Below, one piece after another: positions 45,218-52,492 of a stretch of 64,000 bases of DNA. Within the stretch, counting starts at the first letter, position 1, and each line of letters starts with the position of its first letter. The notes beneath the pieces are model-generated. The model was not told the DNA's origin. It did no database searches and saw nothing but the letters and a program-made list of their open reading frames with translations. The DNA lies in contig NZ_CP045121.1 of NCBI RefSeq assembly GCF_011492965.1, forward strand, positions 3,224,001-3,288,000. The letters run 5' to 3'. This DNA is from Rubrobacter marinus (GTDB taxonomy: Bacteria; Actinomycetota; Rubrobacteria; Rubrobacterales; Rubrobacteraceae). The position numbers were made by a program, and so were the translations under genes.

Positions 45218-46351
45218 CTAGCCCTTCGGGGGGAGCCCGAGCCGGCGGAGCAGGCCCGGCGTGTCGGACTCCCCCCAGTGCTCGACGAGCCGGCCGTCCT
45301 CGAAGCGGTCCGTGAAGACCCCGGAGAACGTCGCGGCCCTGCCCGTCGGCGGGTACCACAGCACCCCGCCCTCATCCGTCCCGCTCGCCGTCCAGCGGGT
45401 CGTCACCCTGTCCTCCTCCGCCTCCTGCTCTTCGAGGGAGAACCGGAGGTCGGGGAAGGAGGCGCGCAGGCCCGCCACGCTCCTCTTGAGGTTCTCGCGG
45501 CCCCGCTGCCCATGGTAGTGGTCGACGACGCCGGGGGCGGCGATCTCGTCGAGCACCCCGAGCTGGCCCCTGCCCCAGGCCTCCTCGTAGAGACGGCGCG
45601 CCAGCCGCTGGTTTCTCTGCACGACGGGCTCGGCGCCCTTCGCGCGGAGGAGCACGTAGCCCAGCAAGACCCAGCCGAGGTTCAGGAGCATCGGCTGCGC
45701 GTCGAGGAGGACGCGGGAGATGCCCCTCACCCCGCCCTCCGGGTTCCCGCTCGTCACGGCGTGGAGGAAGATCCTGTAGGCCAGGGGCGTGCTCAGGAGG
45801 CCGAGCGCGAGGGGCAGCGGGCGCCAGATCCCCAGCCCCCGCACGCCCAGGGTGCCTACGCCCAGGAGCACGGCGCCGGCCGGCCAGCCCCAGCCCGCCC
45901 AGAGCAGGACCGTCCGGGTCAAGGGGATGCCCTGGTCGGGGCTGTACGCGATGTAGCGCGGCGCCACGAGGGTCTCGTAGGCGTTCATCCCGACGAGCAC
46001 CACGGCCGACGCGAGGACGAGGCCCAGCCCGACGCTCGCCCACCGCCCGAGCCGGCCCGGACGCCCCGCCGTCAGGGCGTAGAGGCCGACCAGACCGACC
46101 GCCAGGACGAGCGGCACCACGACGCCCCGCAGCAGGTAGACGATCTCGAGCATGTTGGAGGCGAGCGCGAAGCTAGAGAGGGGAAAGACGCCGAACAACA
46201 GCACGAAGAAGACCTGCGCCGCGACGCCCAGCAAGCCCCCGGCGACGAGCGCGCGCCCGCCCCACCGGAGCCACCGCGAAGAGGAGAGGGCGTACGACAC
46301 CCCGGCGAACCACCGCTCGAGAACCTTGCGCATGCTTCTAGCGTACCTCAC
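45218..46351 (-). CDS. Membrane protein fused to a SnoaL-like ester-cyclase domain
   Basis: A 377-residue protein with two parts. Residues ~28-245 contain about seven membrane helices (e.g. ALVAGGLLGVAAQVFFVLLFGVF; GVVVPLVLAVGLVGLYALTAG; PLALGLLSTPLAYRIFLHAVT). Residues ~248-377 form a soluble SnoaL-like domain: NQRLARRLYEEAWGRGQLGVLDEIAAPGVVDHYHG, then LRASFPDLRFSLEEQEAEEDRVTTRWTASGTD and RFEDGRLVEHWGESDTPGLLRRLG. The latter family includes polyketide cyclases and steroid-binding-type pockets, usually soluble and alone. The fusion is continuous in frame without a suspicious linker. Function unknown. An alternative ATG lies six codons in. Confidence 0.75.
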   Translation of the reverse strand: MRYARSMRKVLERWFAGVSYALSSSRWLRWGGRALVAGGLLGVAAQVFFVLLFGVFPLSSFALASNMLEIVYLLRGVVVPLVLAVGLVGLYALTAGRPGRLGRWASVGLGLVLASAVVLVGMNAYETLVAPRYIAYSPDQGIPLTRTVLLWAGWGWPAGAVLLGVGTLGVRGLGIWRPLPLALGLLSTPLAYRIFLHAVTSGNPEGGVRGISRVLLDAQPMLLNLGWVLLGYVLLRAKGAEPVVQRNQRLARRLYEEAWGRGQLGVLDEIAAPGVVDHYHGQRGRENLKRSVAGLRASFPDLRFSLEEQEAEEDRVTTRWTASGTDEGGVLWYPPTGRAATFSGVFTDRFEDGRLVEHWGESDTPGLLRRLGLPPKG

Positions 46352-46453
46352 GAGGCACGCCCTGGTAGAAGACCCGTCGCCCGCCCGGTTCTTGGCGGCT
46401 CCGGCGCGCGACGTTTAAAATCCTTCCAACGTTCTCCGGGGAAGAGGTTGCTC

Positions 46454-46885
46454 GTGGCGGAAGAAGCACAGGACGGTCGCGCGGAGCTCAAGATCTCTGC
46501 CGAGCAGGCCCGCGCGATAGCAGAGCTCCTGCGGTACGTGATCAGCTTGAACACGACGGCGGGGCTCCTCTCCCCCACCGAGCGCCGCCTGACGACCCCG
46601 ACCTACCGCGCCGTCGAGCTCGCCGCCCGCGCCCTGGAAGGCGAGACCCTGGAAGAGGCCCTGGAGGGCTGCGAATCCTCCTGGACGGGCTCCCTGGAGC
46701 ACGACTACGAGCGCTCCCTCGAGATCCTCCTGGAGGCGAACCGCAACGCCCTCCGCGACGCCATGTCCGCCCTCTTGAGACCGGACCGCTTCGCCCAGTA
46801 CCTGACCATCTCCCAGGAGCAGTTCTTGGAGCTCGTCAAGTCGGGCATGCAGCCCCTCCTGAAAAAACCCGAGAAGCCGGAGTAA
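46454..46885 (+). CDS. Hypothetical helical protein
   Basis: A 143-residue soluble protein starting at GTG 46454, 6 bases after a GAAGAGG site. It is rich in Glu, Ala and Leu and predicted helical throughout (AELKISAEQARAIAELLRYVISLNTTAGLLSPTERRL; YERSLEILLEANRNALRDAMSALLRPDRFAQYL), ending in a basic KKPEKPE tail. I do not recognise a family. It has no signal peptide or membrane segment. A long upstream reading in the same frame (to 45278) is antisense to the membrane/SnoaL gene and was discarded. Confidence 0.6.
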   Translation: MAEEAQDGRAELKISAEQARAIAELLRYVISLNTTAGLLSPTERRLTTPTYRAVELAARALEGETLEEALEGCESSWTGSLEHDYERSLEILLEANRNALRDAMSALLRPDRFAQYLTISQEQFLELVKSGMQPLLKKPEKPE

Positions 46886-46927
46886 ACTCGCAGGCGCCGT
46901 CGCGGTGATCCACGACACCGGCCGACG

Positions 46928-46979
46928 TTGTGTCCCCGTACCACGCAGGTTAGTATCCACTATGTGGATACTGCATATA
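46928..46979 (+). promoter_or_regulatory. Promoter with palindromic operator before the GNAT gene
   Basis: A -35-like TTGTGT (46928-46933), 17-nt spacer and -10-like TAGTAT (46951-46956) precede the GNAT ATG by ~55 bp. Overlapping the -10 is a perfect 9-bp inverted repeat, AGTATCCAC and GTGGATACT with a TAT loop (46952-46972). A second, overlapping dyad, TATGTG-N7-CATATA (46961-46979), has the same arm words and spacing as the phaQ/phaP operator. Confidence 0.6.
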
Positions 46980-47011
46980 GATATGGCGAATGCGACGAGG
47001 ACCCCGCCCCC

Positions 47012-47545
47012 ATGACGGATCGCGGCCTTCTCACGCTAGCGGACGGCAGGCCCGTGCCGGTGCGGCAGATACGGCCCGGCGACGCGGAGGCGTTGCAGCG
47101 GCTCTTCGGGCGCTTGAGCGAGCGCACGATCGAGTTGCGCTACTTCGGCCCGATGAAGCAGCTCTCGGATGCGCAGGCGCGTCGCTTCGCGGAGGTGGAC
47201 GGCGTGGACCGTTACGCTCTCGTCGCCCTCGACCCGGAGAACGAGGACGAGGTCGTCGCGGTCGTGCGCTACGACCGCAGCGAGAGCGCGGACGGGAACG
47301 CCGAGTACGCGGCGCTCGTCGAGGATCGGATGCAGGGTCTGGGCCTCGGCTTCGCCCTGACGCGCGCGCTCATCGAGGCCGCCCGCGAGAGGGGCGTGGA
47401 GAAGCTGCACGCCCTCGTCCTCCCCCACAACACCCCCATGCTCAAGCTGCTGCGCAGCCTCGGCCTCCCCGAGAAGGTGCGCTGGCAGGACGGCGCCGAG
47501 CGCGTCGACATAGAGCTCTCCCCGACGGACGGGGACCGGAACTAG
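47012..47545 (+). CDS. GNAT family N-acetyltransferase
   Basis: A ~177-residue acetyltransferase domain. It opens DGRPVPVRQIRPGDAEALQRLFGRLSERTIELRYFGPMK, the form seen in GNAT domains that act on proteins (the Pat/AcuA-like branch), and has AALVEDRMQGLGLGFALTRALIEAARERGVEKL, the acetyl-CoA motif (Q/RxxGxG). Substrate unknown. The ATG at 47012 gives the family start; an earlier in-frame GTG at 46928 would translate through the palindrome region. It is convergent with the aminotransferase gene (30 bp apart). Confidence 0.83.
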   Translation: MTDRGLLTLADGRPVPVRQIRPGDAEALQRLFGRLSERTIELRYFGPMKQLSDAQARRFAEVDGVDRYALVALDPENEDEVVAVVRYDRSESADGNAEYAALVEDRMQGLGLGFALTRALIEAARERGVEKLHALVLPHNTPMLKLLRSLGLPEKVRWQDGAERVDIELSPTDGDRN

Positions 47546-47575
47546 CCGGGAGGCGGCCGGTCGGGCCGTCCCGGA

Positions 47576-48757
47576 TCAGCGCGCGGGCGTCCGCGCCAGC
47601 ACGTCCCCCATGCGCTCCAGCGCCCGGACGATGTTCTCCCGGGAGGCCGCGTAGGAGAGGCGGAGGTGTCCCTCGCCGTGGCGCCCGAACGCCGTGCCGG
47701 AGAGGCACGCGACGCCCGCCTCGTTCAGGAGCAGGTCGGCCAGATCGTCCGCGCCGCGGCCCGTCTCCCTTATGCGCGGGAAGGCGTAGAAGGCGCCCTG
47801 GGGGGCTATGCACTCGACGCCGGGCAGGTCGTTCAGGCCCGAGACGATCAGGTCGCGCCGGGCGCGGAACTCCTCCAGCATGCGCCCGACGTCGTCCTGG
47901 GGGCCTTCCAGGGCCGCGAGGGCGGCGTACTGGGAGGCGGCGGCCGTGCAGGAGTTCGAGTTCACCTGGAGCTTGGCCACCTGCTCCGCGAGGGGTTTGG
48001 GCATCACGCCGTAGCCGATGCGCCAGCCCGTCATCGCGTACGTCTTGGAGAAGCCGTCCAGGATGACCGTGCGCCCGTCCGGTCCCATCCCCGGCTCGCT
48101 CGCGATGCTGGCGAAGGGGGCGTCGTAGATGAGTCGGGAGTAGATCTCGTCGCTCAGCACCGCGACGTCGGGGCGCTCCCGAAGAATCCCGGCGAGCTCT
48201 CGCATGTCCTTCGGGGTCAGGACGCCGCCGGTCGGGTTGGCGGGGGAGTTGAGTATGACGAGCTTCGTCCTCTCGCTCAAGCCCGCGCGGAACTCGTCGA
48301 GGTCGAAGCGGAAGCCGTTCTCCTGGCGGAGCGGCAGCGGGACCGGACGGCCGCCGGCGAAGTCGACCATCGACTCGTAGATCGGGAAAGACGGGTTGGG
48401 GAGGAGCACCTCGTCGCCCTCGCCGACGAGCGCGAGGATGGCGAAGAACATGATCGGCTTCCCCCCCGGCGTGACCACGACCTGCTCGGGGTCCACGGGG
48501 ACGCCGCGGCTCCTGGAGACGTCCCCGGCGATCGCGGCGCGCAGCTCCGGGATGCCGGCGGTCGGGGTGTAGCGCGTCTTGCCCTCCCGCAGGGCCCTAC
48601 AGCCCGCCTCCACGACGTGCCCCGGCGTGTCGAAGTCCGGTTCGCCGATCTCGAGGTGGATGATCTCCTGCCCCCGGGCCTCCAGCGCCTTCGCCTTCTG
48701 GAGCACCGAGAAGGCCGTCTCCGTCCCCAAACGTCCCATCCGACCCGCAAGCTTCAA
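47576..48757 (-). CDS. Pyridoxal phosphate-dependent aminotransferase, class I/II (AspC-like)
   Basis: A 393-residue fold-type I aminotransferase. It has the N-terminal IIHLEIGEPDFDTPGHVVEAG and TRYTPTAGIPELRAAIA, the PLP phosphate-binding GGKPIMFFA, NSPANPTGGVL, the PLP-pyridine Asp/Tyr in SDEIYSRLIYDA, and the Schiff-base lysine in DGFSKTYAMTGWRIGYGV. It transfers amino groups between an amino acid and a 2-oxo acid; aspartate or alanine/valine are candidates. I choose the TTG at 48757 because GAGGAGG lies 7 bases upstream; a 14-codon extension lacks a site. Confidence 0.9.
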   Translation of the reverse strand: MKLAGRMGRLGTETAFSVLQKAKALEARGQEIIHLEIGEPDFDTPGHVVEAGCRALREGKTRYTPTAGIPELRAAIAGDVSRSRGVPVDPEQVVVTPGGKPIMFFAILALVGEGDEVLLPNPSFPIYESMVDFAGGRPVPLPLRQENGFRFDLDEFRAGLSERTKLVILNSPANPTGGVLTPKDMRELAGILRERPDVAVLSDEIYSRLIYDAPFASIASEPGMGPDGRTVILDGFSKTYAMTGWRIGYGVMPKPLAEQVAKLQVNSNSCTAAASQYAALAALEGPQDDVGRMLEEFRARRDLIVSGLNDLPGVECIAPQGAFYAFPRIRETGRGADDLADLLLNEAGVACLSGTAFGRHGEGHLRLSYAASRENIVRALERMGDVLARTPAR

Positions 48758-48831
48758 GCTCGCTCCTCCTCTTTCTCGATCGCCGCGATCGGGGGGCATG
48801 CTACCCCATCCCCCTGTCCCGCCGGGCAGAG

Positions 48832-48863
48832 CGAAGGGGGCCGCTTCTTCGCGGCCCCCTTCG
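48832..48863 (-). terminator. Hairpin terminator of the phaA operon
   Basis: A perfect 13-bp stem (CGAAGGGGGCCGC and complement) with a TTCTTC loop, 43 bp beyond the thiolase stop on the minus strand and upstream of the aminotransferase start. Confidence 0.68.
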
Positions 48864-48905
48864 GTGGAGAGACCGGTACGGACCGGTCCGTATCCGGCGC
48901 TTGAC

Positions 48906-50114
48906 CTACGAGACGCGCTCGAAGATCGCGGCTATGCCCATGCCGCCACCGATGCAGAGGGTCACGAGGCCGTAGCGGCCGTTCGTGCGCTCGAGGTGGT
49001 GCAGGATCTTGGCGGTCAGGACCGCGCCGGTCGCGCCGATGGGGTGCCCGAGGGCGATGGCCCCGCCGATGGGGTTCATCTTCTCGTCCGGGACCTGGAG
49101 GTCGCGCTGGACGGCGATCGCGATGGAGGCGAACGCCTCGTTCGCCTCGACGGCGTCGAGGTCGTCGACCGTGATGCCGGCCTTCTTCAGCGCCAGGCGC
49201 GACGCCGGGATCATGCCGGTCCCCATCACGGACGGGTCGACGCCCGCGACCGCGGCGGAGACGAGCCTGCCGGCCACGGGGAGGCCGAGCTCACCGGCCT
49301 TCGCCTCGCTCGTCACGAGCATCATCGCGGCCCCGTCGTTGACGCCGCTCGCGTTGGCGGCGGTCACCGTGCCGCCGTCCTTCTTGAAGATCGGCTTGAG
49401 CCTCTGGAGCCCCTCGGCGGTCGCGCCCGGGCGGACGTGCTCGTCGGTGACGAACTCGACGGTCTCCTTCTTCTGCTTGACCTCGATCGGCACGATCTGG
49501 CCGCCGAAGATCTCCTCCTCGTTTGCCTTGGCGGCCCGCTGGTGGCTGCGCGCGGCGTACTCGTCGGACTCCTCGCGGGTGATCCCGTAGCGCTCCGCTA
49601 CGTTCTCGGCGGTGATGCCCATGTGGTAGTCGTTGAAGACGTCCCAGAGACCGTCGTAGACCATGTGGTCGTACATGTCGACCTTGGGCATGCCCATCCT
49701 GTAGCCGTAGCGGGCCTTGTCCAGCAGGAACGGCGCCCGGTCCATGTTCTCGATGCCGCCGGCCATCACCACGTCGGCGTCGCCTAGAGCGATCTCCTGG
49801 GCCGCCGAGATTATCGCCTGGAGGCCCGAGCCGCACATCCTGTTCAGCGTCATCCCCGGGGTCTCGACCGGGAGCCCGGCCTTGATCCCGACCTGACGAC
49901 CGGGGTTCATGCCCTGACCGGCCGAGAGGATGTTACCCACGATAACCTGATCGACCTGGTCGGGCGCTATACCGGAACGGCTAACGACCTCCTTGCCGAC
50001 CGCCGCACCGAGATCGGTGGCCGGGACGTCCTTGAGGGAGCCGCCGAAGGTACCTATCGCGGTCCTGAGGGGCATCGAGATCACGATCTCACCGTTGCCA
50101 TTGCCGAAGCTCAC
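48906..50114 (-). CDS. phaA: Acetyl-CoA acetyltransferase (beta-ketothiolase)
   Basis: A 402-residue biosynthetic thiolase. The acyl-accepting Cys is in NRMCGSGLQAI; the second Cys and His are in GHPIGATGAVL and LCIGGGMGIAA; the loop GGIENMDRAPFLL is typical. It condenses two acetyl-CoA to acetoacetyl-CoA, the first step toward poly(3-hydroxybutyrate), in the cytosol. It lies 70 bp after a phasin gene, which itself follows phaQ, all on the minus strand, so it belongs to the PHA gene group. The start ATG has GAAAGAGGAGAAG upstream. Confidence 0.93.
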   Translation of the reverse strand: MSFGNGNGEIVISMPLRTAIGTFGGSLKDVPATDLGAAVGKEVVSRSGIAPDQVDQVIVGNILSAGQGMNPGRQVGIKAGLPVETPGMTLNRMCGSGLQAIISAAQEIALGDADVVMAGGIENMDRAPFLLDKARYGYRMGMPKVDMYDHMVYDGLWDVFNDYHMGITAENVAERYGITREESDEYAARSHQRAAKANEEEIFGGQIVPIEVKQKKETVEFVTDEHVRPGATAEGLQRLKPIFKKDGGTVTAANASGVNDGAAMMLVTSEAKAGELGLPVAGRLVSAAVAGVDPSVMGTGMIPASRLALKKAGITVDDLDAVEANEAFASIAIAVQRDLQVPDEKMNPIGGAIALGHPIGATGAVLTAKILHHLERTNGRYGLVTLCIGGGMGIAAIFERVS

Positions 50115-50184
50115 GTTCTCTTCTCCTCTTTCGCCTTCACCTGTGTCTCATCTTACCAAAGAGCTAACCGCACAAACGGCGCGC

Positions 50185-50712
50185 CTACTGGCCCTCGTTG
50201 TCCCGTCCCGCCGCCCTCTGGGCGCCGGCCTTGTAGAACTCCATCGGGGCGTTGAGGAGCCTCATGTACGCGTCGAGCCACTCCTGGGTGACGCTCTGGA
50301 AGAACTCCTGCTGCTTCGCCGCGGGCTCCAGCAGCAGGGTCCGGCTGCTCTCGATCTGGCCGCGCAGCGTATCGACGACGTCGTCGAAGAAGTTTTTGGC
50401 GAGCTCCATGTTCCGCTCCTGCGTCTGGCTCGCGTTCTCGATGGCGCCCTTGTACGCCTCGAGGCTCTGCCTCAGGGCCTTGTTGGTCTCCTCCTGGCTC
50501 TTGAGCGTCGTCTCCAGGGCCGCGATGGAGCTCCTCATCGCCTCCATCAGCGCCCTGTAGCTCTCGGCCTGGTTTTTGTAGGAGTCGATCACGCCCTGCG
50601 TCCAGTCCTGGGCCATGCTGACGCTCCGCTGCTGGGCCGCCACGGCCCCGCCGAGCATGTCCTGCATCGACTTCAGGCCCGCCTGCGCGGGGTTCCCGGA
50701 CCCTTCCGTCAT
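50185..50712 (-). CDS. phaP: Phasin-like PHA granule protein
   Basis: A 175-residue helical protein and paralogue of the phasin at 35.2 kb (shared E-R/S-N-x-x-L-x-x-NFF core and LxNxxMxFYxxxxQxA segment). It has a longer N-terminal helix (GLKSMQDMLGGAVAAQQRSVSMAQDW) and a short C-terminus with no Ala/Gln repeat tail. It should bind the surface of PHA granules. A GGAGGAGG site precedes the ATG. Placed between phaQ and phaA, it fits the phaQ-phaP order known from Bacillus megaterium. The 220-bp gap upstream to phaQ holds a hairpin and maybe its own promoter. Confidence 0.8.
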   Translation of the reverse strand: MTEGSGNPAQAGLKSMQDMLGGAVAAQQRSVSMAQDWTQGVIDSYKNQAESYRALMEAMRSSIAALETTLKSQEETNKALRQSLEAYKGAIENASQTQERNMELAKNFFDDVVDTLRGQIESSRTLLLEPAAKQQEFFQSVTQEWLDAYMRLLNAPMEFYKAGAQRAAGRDNEGQ

Positions 50713-50878
50713 TTCGCAACCTCCTCCGCCGCGCCCGACGGGACCGCGGCCTCCTTTGATCCCCGGAAGGGGCCGACCTCCGCCCTTCCGTACCGTCCTG
50801 GTCGGCCTCCCTCGGGCCTGTGCTGCAGCCTAACATTCGGCGCCCCTTACCGCGACAGGACCCCGCGGGCAAGAGAAA

Positions 50879-50899
50879 GGGGACGCCTCTGGCGCCCCC
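50879..50899 (-). terminator. Hairpin (terminator or attenuator) between phaQ and phaP2
   Basis: A 9-bp stem with one mismatch (GGGGGCGCC/GGCGTCCCC on the minus strand), a 3-base loop and a T-rich tail TTTCTCTT, 33 bp after the phaQ stop. It is leaky enough to allow some read-through into phaP2-phaA. Confidence 0.6.
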
Positions 50900-50932
50900 G
50901 AAAGGTTGATGAGTACCGCCGGTCTCCCGGCC

Positions 50933-51322
50933 CTACTCTTCCTTCTTGTCGTTCTCCTCGGACCTGAGGGGACGGCCGGTGTACAGCCTGAAGAAGGTGT
51001 CCATGTTGCGCTGGTACTGCTCCAGCGCCTTCGCCCAGAAATCCAGGTACGCCTCGCCGGCGTCGGTGATGGTGTACATCCTCCGCGCCGGACCGCCCTT
51101 GGAGGTCTCCCAGGAAGATTCCACGATGCCTTCCTTCTCCATCTGGCGCAGCGTCCGGTACAACGTGCCCGGATTCATCGCCTCGAAGCCGAAAGCGGTG
51201 GCCCGCTCCATAAGCTCGTAACCGTAGGAGTTCCACTCCCGAAGCGTCAGCAGGATCACCGGCACGAGCCAGTTTCTCGGCTTCACCTCCGGTCCCCGCT
51301 TCGAATCTTGCTTGTCAGCCAT
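50933..51322 (-). CDS. phaQ: PadR-family regulator, PhaQ-like (PHB-responsive repressor)
   Basis: A 129-residue winged-helix regulator. The domain WLVPVILLTLREWNSYGYELMERATAFGFEAMNPGTLYRTLRQMEKEGIVESSW...RRMYTITDAGEAYLDFW is a PadR DNA-binding domain with the PGTLYRTLRQME recognition helix, followed by a helix for dimerisation. Location beside a phasin and thiolase identifies it as the PhaQ type; in Bacillus megaterium PhaQ represses phaP and is released by PHB. The ATG at 51322 follows a GGAAGCGAG site; its promoter carries a perfect palindrome over the -10 (51340-51358), which indicates autoregulation. Confidence 0.85.
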   Translation of the reverse strand: MADKQDSKRGPEVKPRNWLVPVILLTLREWNSYGYELMERATAFGFEAMNPGTLYRTLRQMEKEGIVESSWETSKGGPARRMYTITDAGEAYLDFWAKALEQYQRNMDTFFRLYTGRPLRSEENDKKEE

Positions 51323-51339
51323 AGTTCTCGCTTCCATCT

Positions 51340-51374
51340 TATGTGCATTCTACACATAGATAAGTGCTTGTCAA
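51340..51374 (-). promoter_or_regulatory. phaQ promoter with PadR-type operator
   Basis: Minus strand: -35 TTGACA (51369-51374), 16-nt spacer, -10 TAGAAT (51347-51352). The -10 sits at the centre of TATGTGTAGAATGCACATA (51340-51358), a perfect TATGTG-N7-CACATA dyad that contains ATGT-N9-ACAT, close to the known PadR consensus ATGT-N8-ACAT. Occupancy would block RNA polymerase. The same layout lies upstream of phaP1. Confidence 0.75.
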
Positions 51375-51529
51375 GCTTCCGTAGCTCCCTCTTCCCCGGA
51401 ATTGTAGCGGTTCGGATGCGTATTTTTCGGGGCATCTGCCGGGCCTTGATGCCTGCGGCACATAGTTTGCCCCTGGTAGGAGGCGGCAATAGACTGCGCA
51501 GAAGGAAAGTTTGGGAAAGGGAGGTATGC

Positions 51530-52270
51530 ATGGCCAGTTTGGAAGGAGCCGTCGCCGTAGTCACGGGGGCGGGACGCGGTCTGGGGCGGGCCATCGCCGA
51601 GGAGCTCGGTCGCGGCGGCGCGAAGGTCGTGATCAACTACGCCAACTCGAAGGGGCCGGCCGAGGAGCTGGTGCAGAAGCTGGGCGAGGATCAGGCCGTC
51701 GCGATGCAGGCCGACGTCTCGGACGCGGAGCAGGCGGCGAGGCTGATCGAGGGGGCCATCGAGCACTTCGGCCGCATAGACATCCTCGTCAACAACGCCG
51801 GGATCACGAGAGACAAGACGATGAAGAAGCTGACGACCGACGAGTGGGACCAGGTCGTCCAGACGAACCTCAACAGCAGCTACTACACCGTCAAGGCGGC
51901 GCTGCCCCACTTCACCGAGCAGTCGAGCGGCAAGATCATCAACATCTCGTCGTTTGTCGGGCAGGCCGGGAACTTCGGGCAGACAAACTACGCGGCGGCG
52001 AAGGCCGGCATGATCGGCTTCACCAAGTCCGCGGCCCAAGAGCTCGCCCGCTACAACGTCTGCGTGAACGCCATCTGCCCCGGCTTCATGGAGACGGACA
52101 TGTTCAGCGACGTCCCGGAAGAGGTGCGCGAGAAGATCAAGGCGAGGATCCCCCTCGGCCGCATCGGAAGCGCCGACGAGGTCGCCAAGGCCGTCCGCTA
52201 CCTCGTCGTCGACGGCGACTACATCACCGGCCAGACCTTGAACATCAACGGCGGCATCTACATGCAATAG
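51530..52270 (+). CDS. phaB: Acetoacetyl-CoA reductase / 3-oxoacyl-ACP reductase (SDR)
   Basis: A 246-residue short-chain dehydrogenase with the cofactor motif TGAGRGLG, NNAG in LVNNAGITRDKTMKKL, and the catalytic Ser-Tyr-Lys in NISSFVGQAGNFGQTNYAAAKAG. The ITRD...M segment and overall length match PhaB/FabG enzymes that reduce acetoacetyl-CoA to (R)-3-hydroxybutyryl-CoA with NADPH. It starts at ATG 51530 with GGGAGG upstream, divergent from phaQ across a ~200-bp region, which fits PHA-linked control. A housekeeping FabG role cannot be excluded. A longer in-frame reading through phaQ antisense sequence is spurious. Confidence 0.88.
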   Translation: MASLEGAVAVVTGAGRGLGRAIAEELGRGGAKVVINYANSKGPAEELVQKLGEDQAVAMQADVSDAEQAARLIEGAIEHFGRIDILVNNAGITRDKTMKKLTTDEWDQVVQTNLNSSYYTVKAALPHFTEQSSGKIINISSFVGQAGNFGQTNYAAAKAGMIGFTKSAAQELARYNVCVNAICPGFMETDMFSDVPEEVREKIKARIPLGRIGSADEVAKAVRYLVVDGDYITGQTLNINGGIYMQ

Positions 52271-52286
52271 GGGCCAACGCCCGCAG

Positions 52287-52319
52287 GGCGGGGTGCCCGG
52301 ACCGTCCGTGCACCCCGCC
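52287..52319 (+). terminator. Hairpin after phaB
   Basis: A 10-bp perfect stem (GGCGGGGTGC and complement) with a 13-base loop, 17 bp after the phaB stop. The large loop makes it weaker than the others. Confidence 0.5.
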
Positions 52320-52397
52320 GCGTGCCATACTTCGAGCGCCCCTACGCCGCCCCGGCCTCGACCGTGCCTCAGGGCACATACGCCACATCTATTCCCG

Positions 52398-52427
52398 TTG
52401 AACACATAGGTTCATTTTTAATATAAT
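52398..52427 (+). promoter_or_regulatory. Promoter of the second SDR reductase gene
   Basis: -35 TTGAAC (52398-52403), 18-nt spacer, -10 TATAAT (52422-52427), 66 bp before the ATG. The spacer holds the dyad TGAAC-ACATAG-GTTCA (52399-52414). Read on the minus strand it contains ATGAACCTATGTGT, similar to the ATGAACTATATGTGT in the phaE1 upstream region. Confidence 0.68.
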
Positions 52428-52492
52428 GGGTTCTAGTTGCAAGAGCGTTAACCCGGCATGGGCCGGAAGTATGCGAGAGGAAAGGTGTAGAC

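Noticed and set aside
45278-46885. A 535-codon plus-strand reading
   Set aside because: Most of it is antisense to the membrane/SnoaL gene with biased Arg/Pro/Glu composition; only 46454-46885 has a ribosome site and normal protein composition.
50906-51529. An N-terminal extension of phaB
   Set aside because: It runs antisense through phaQ and its promoter; the SDR fold and ribosome site begin at 51530.
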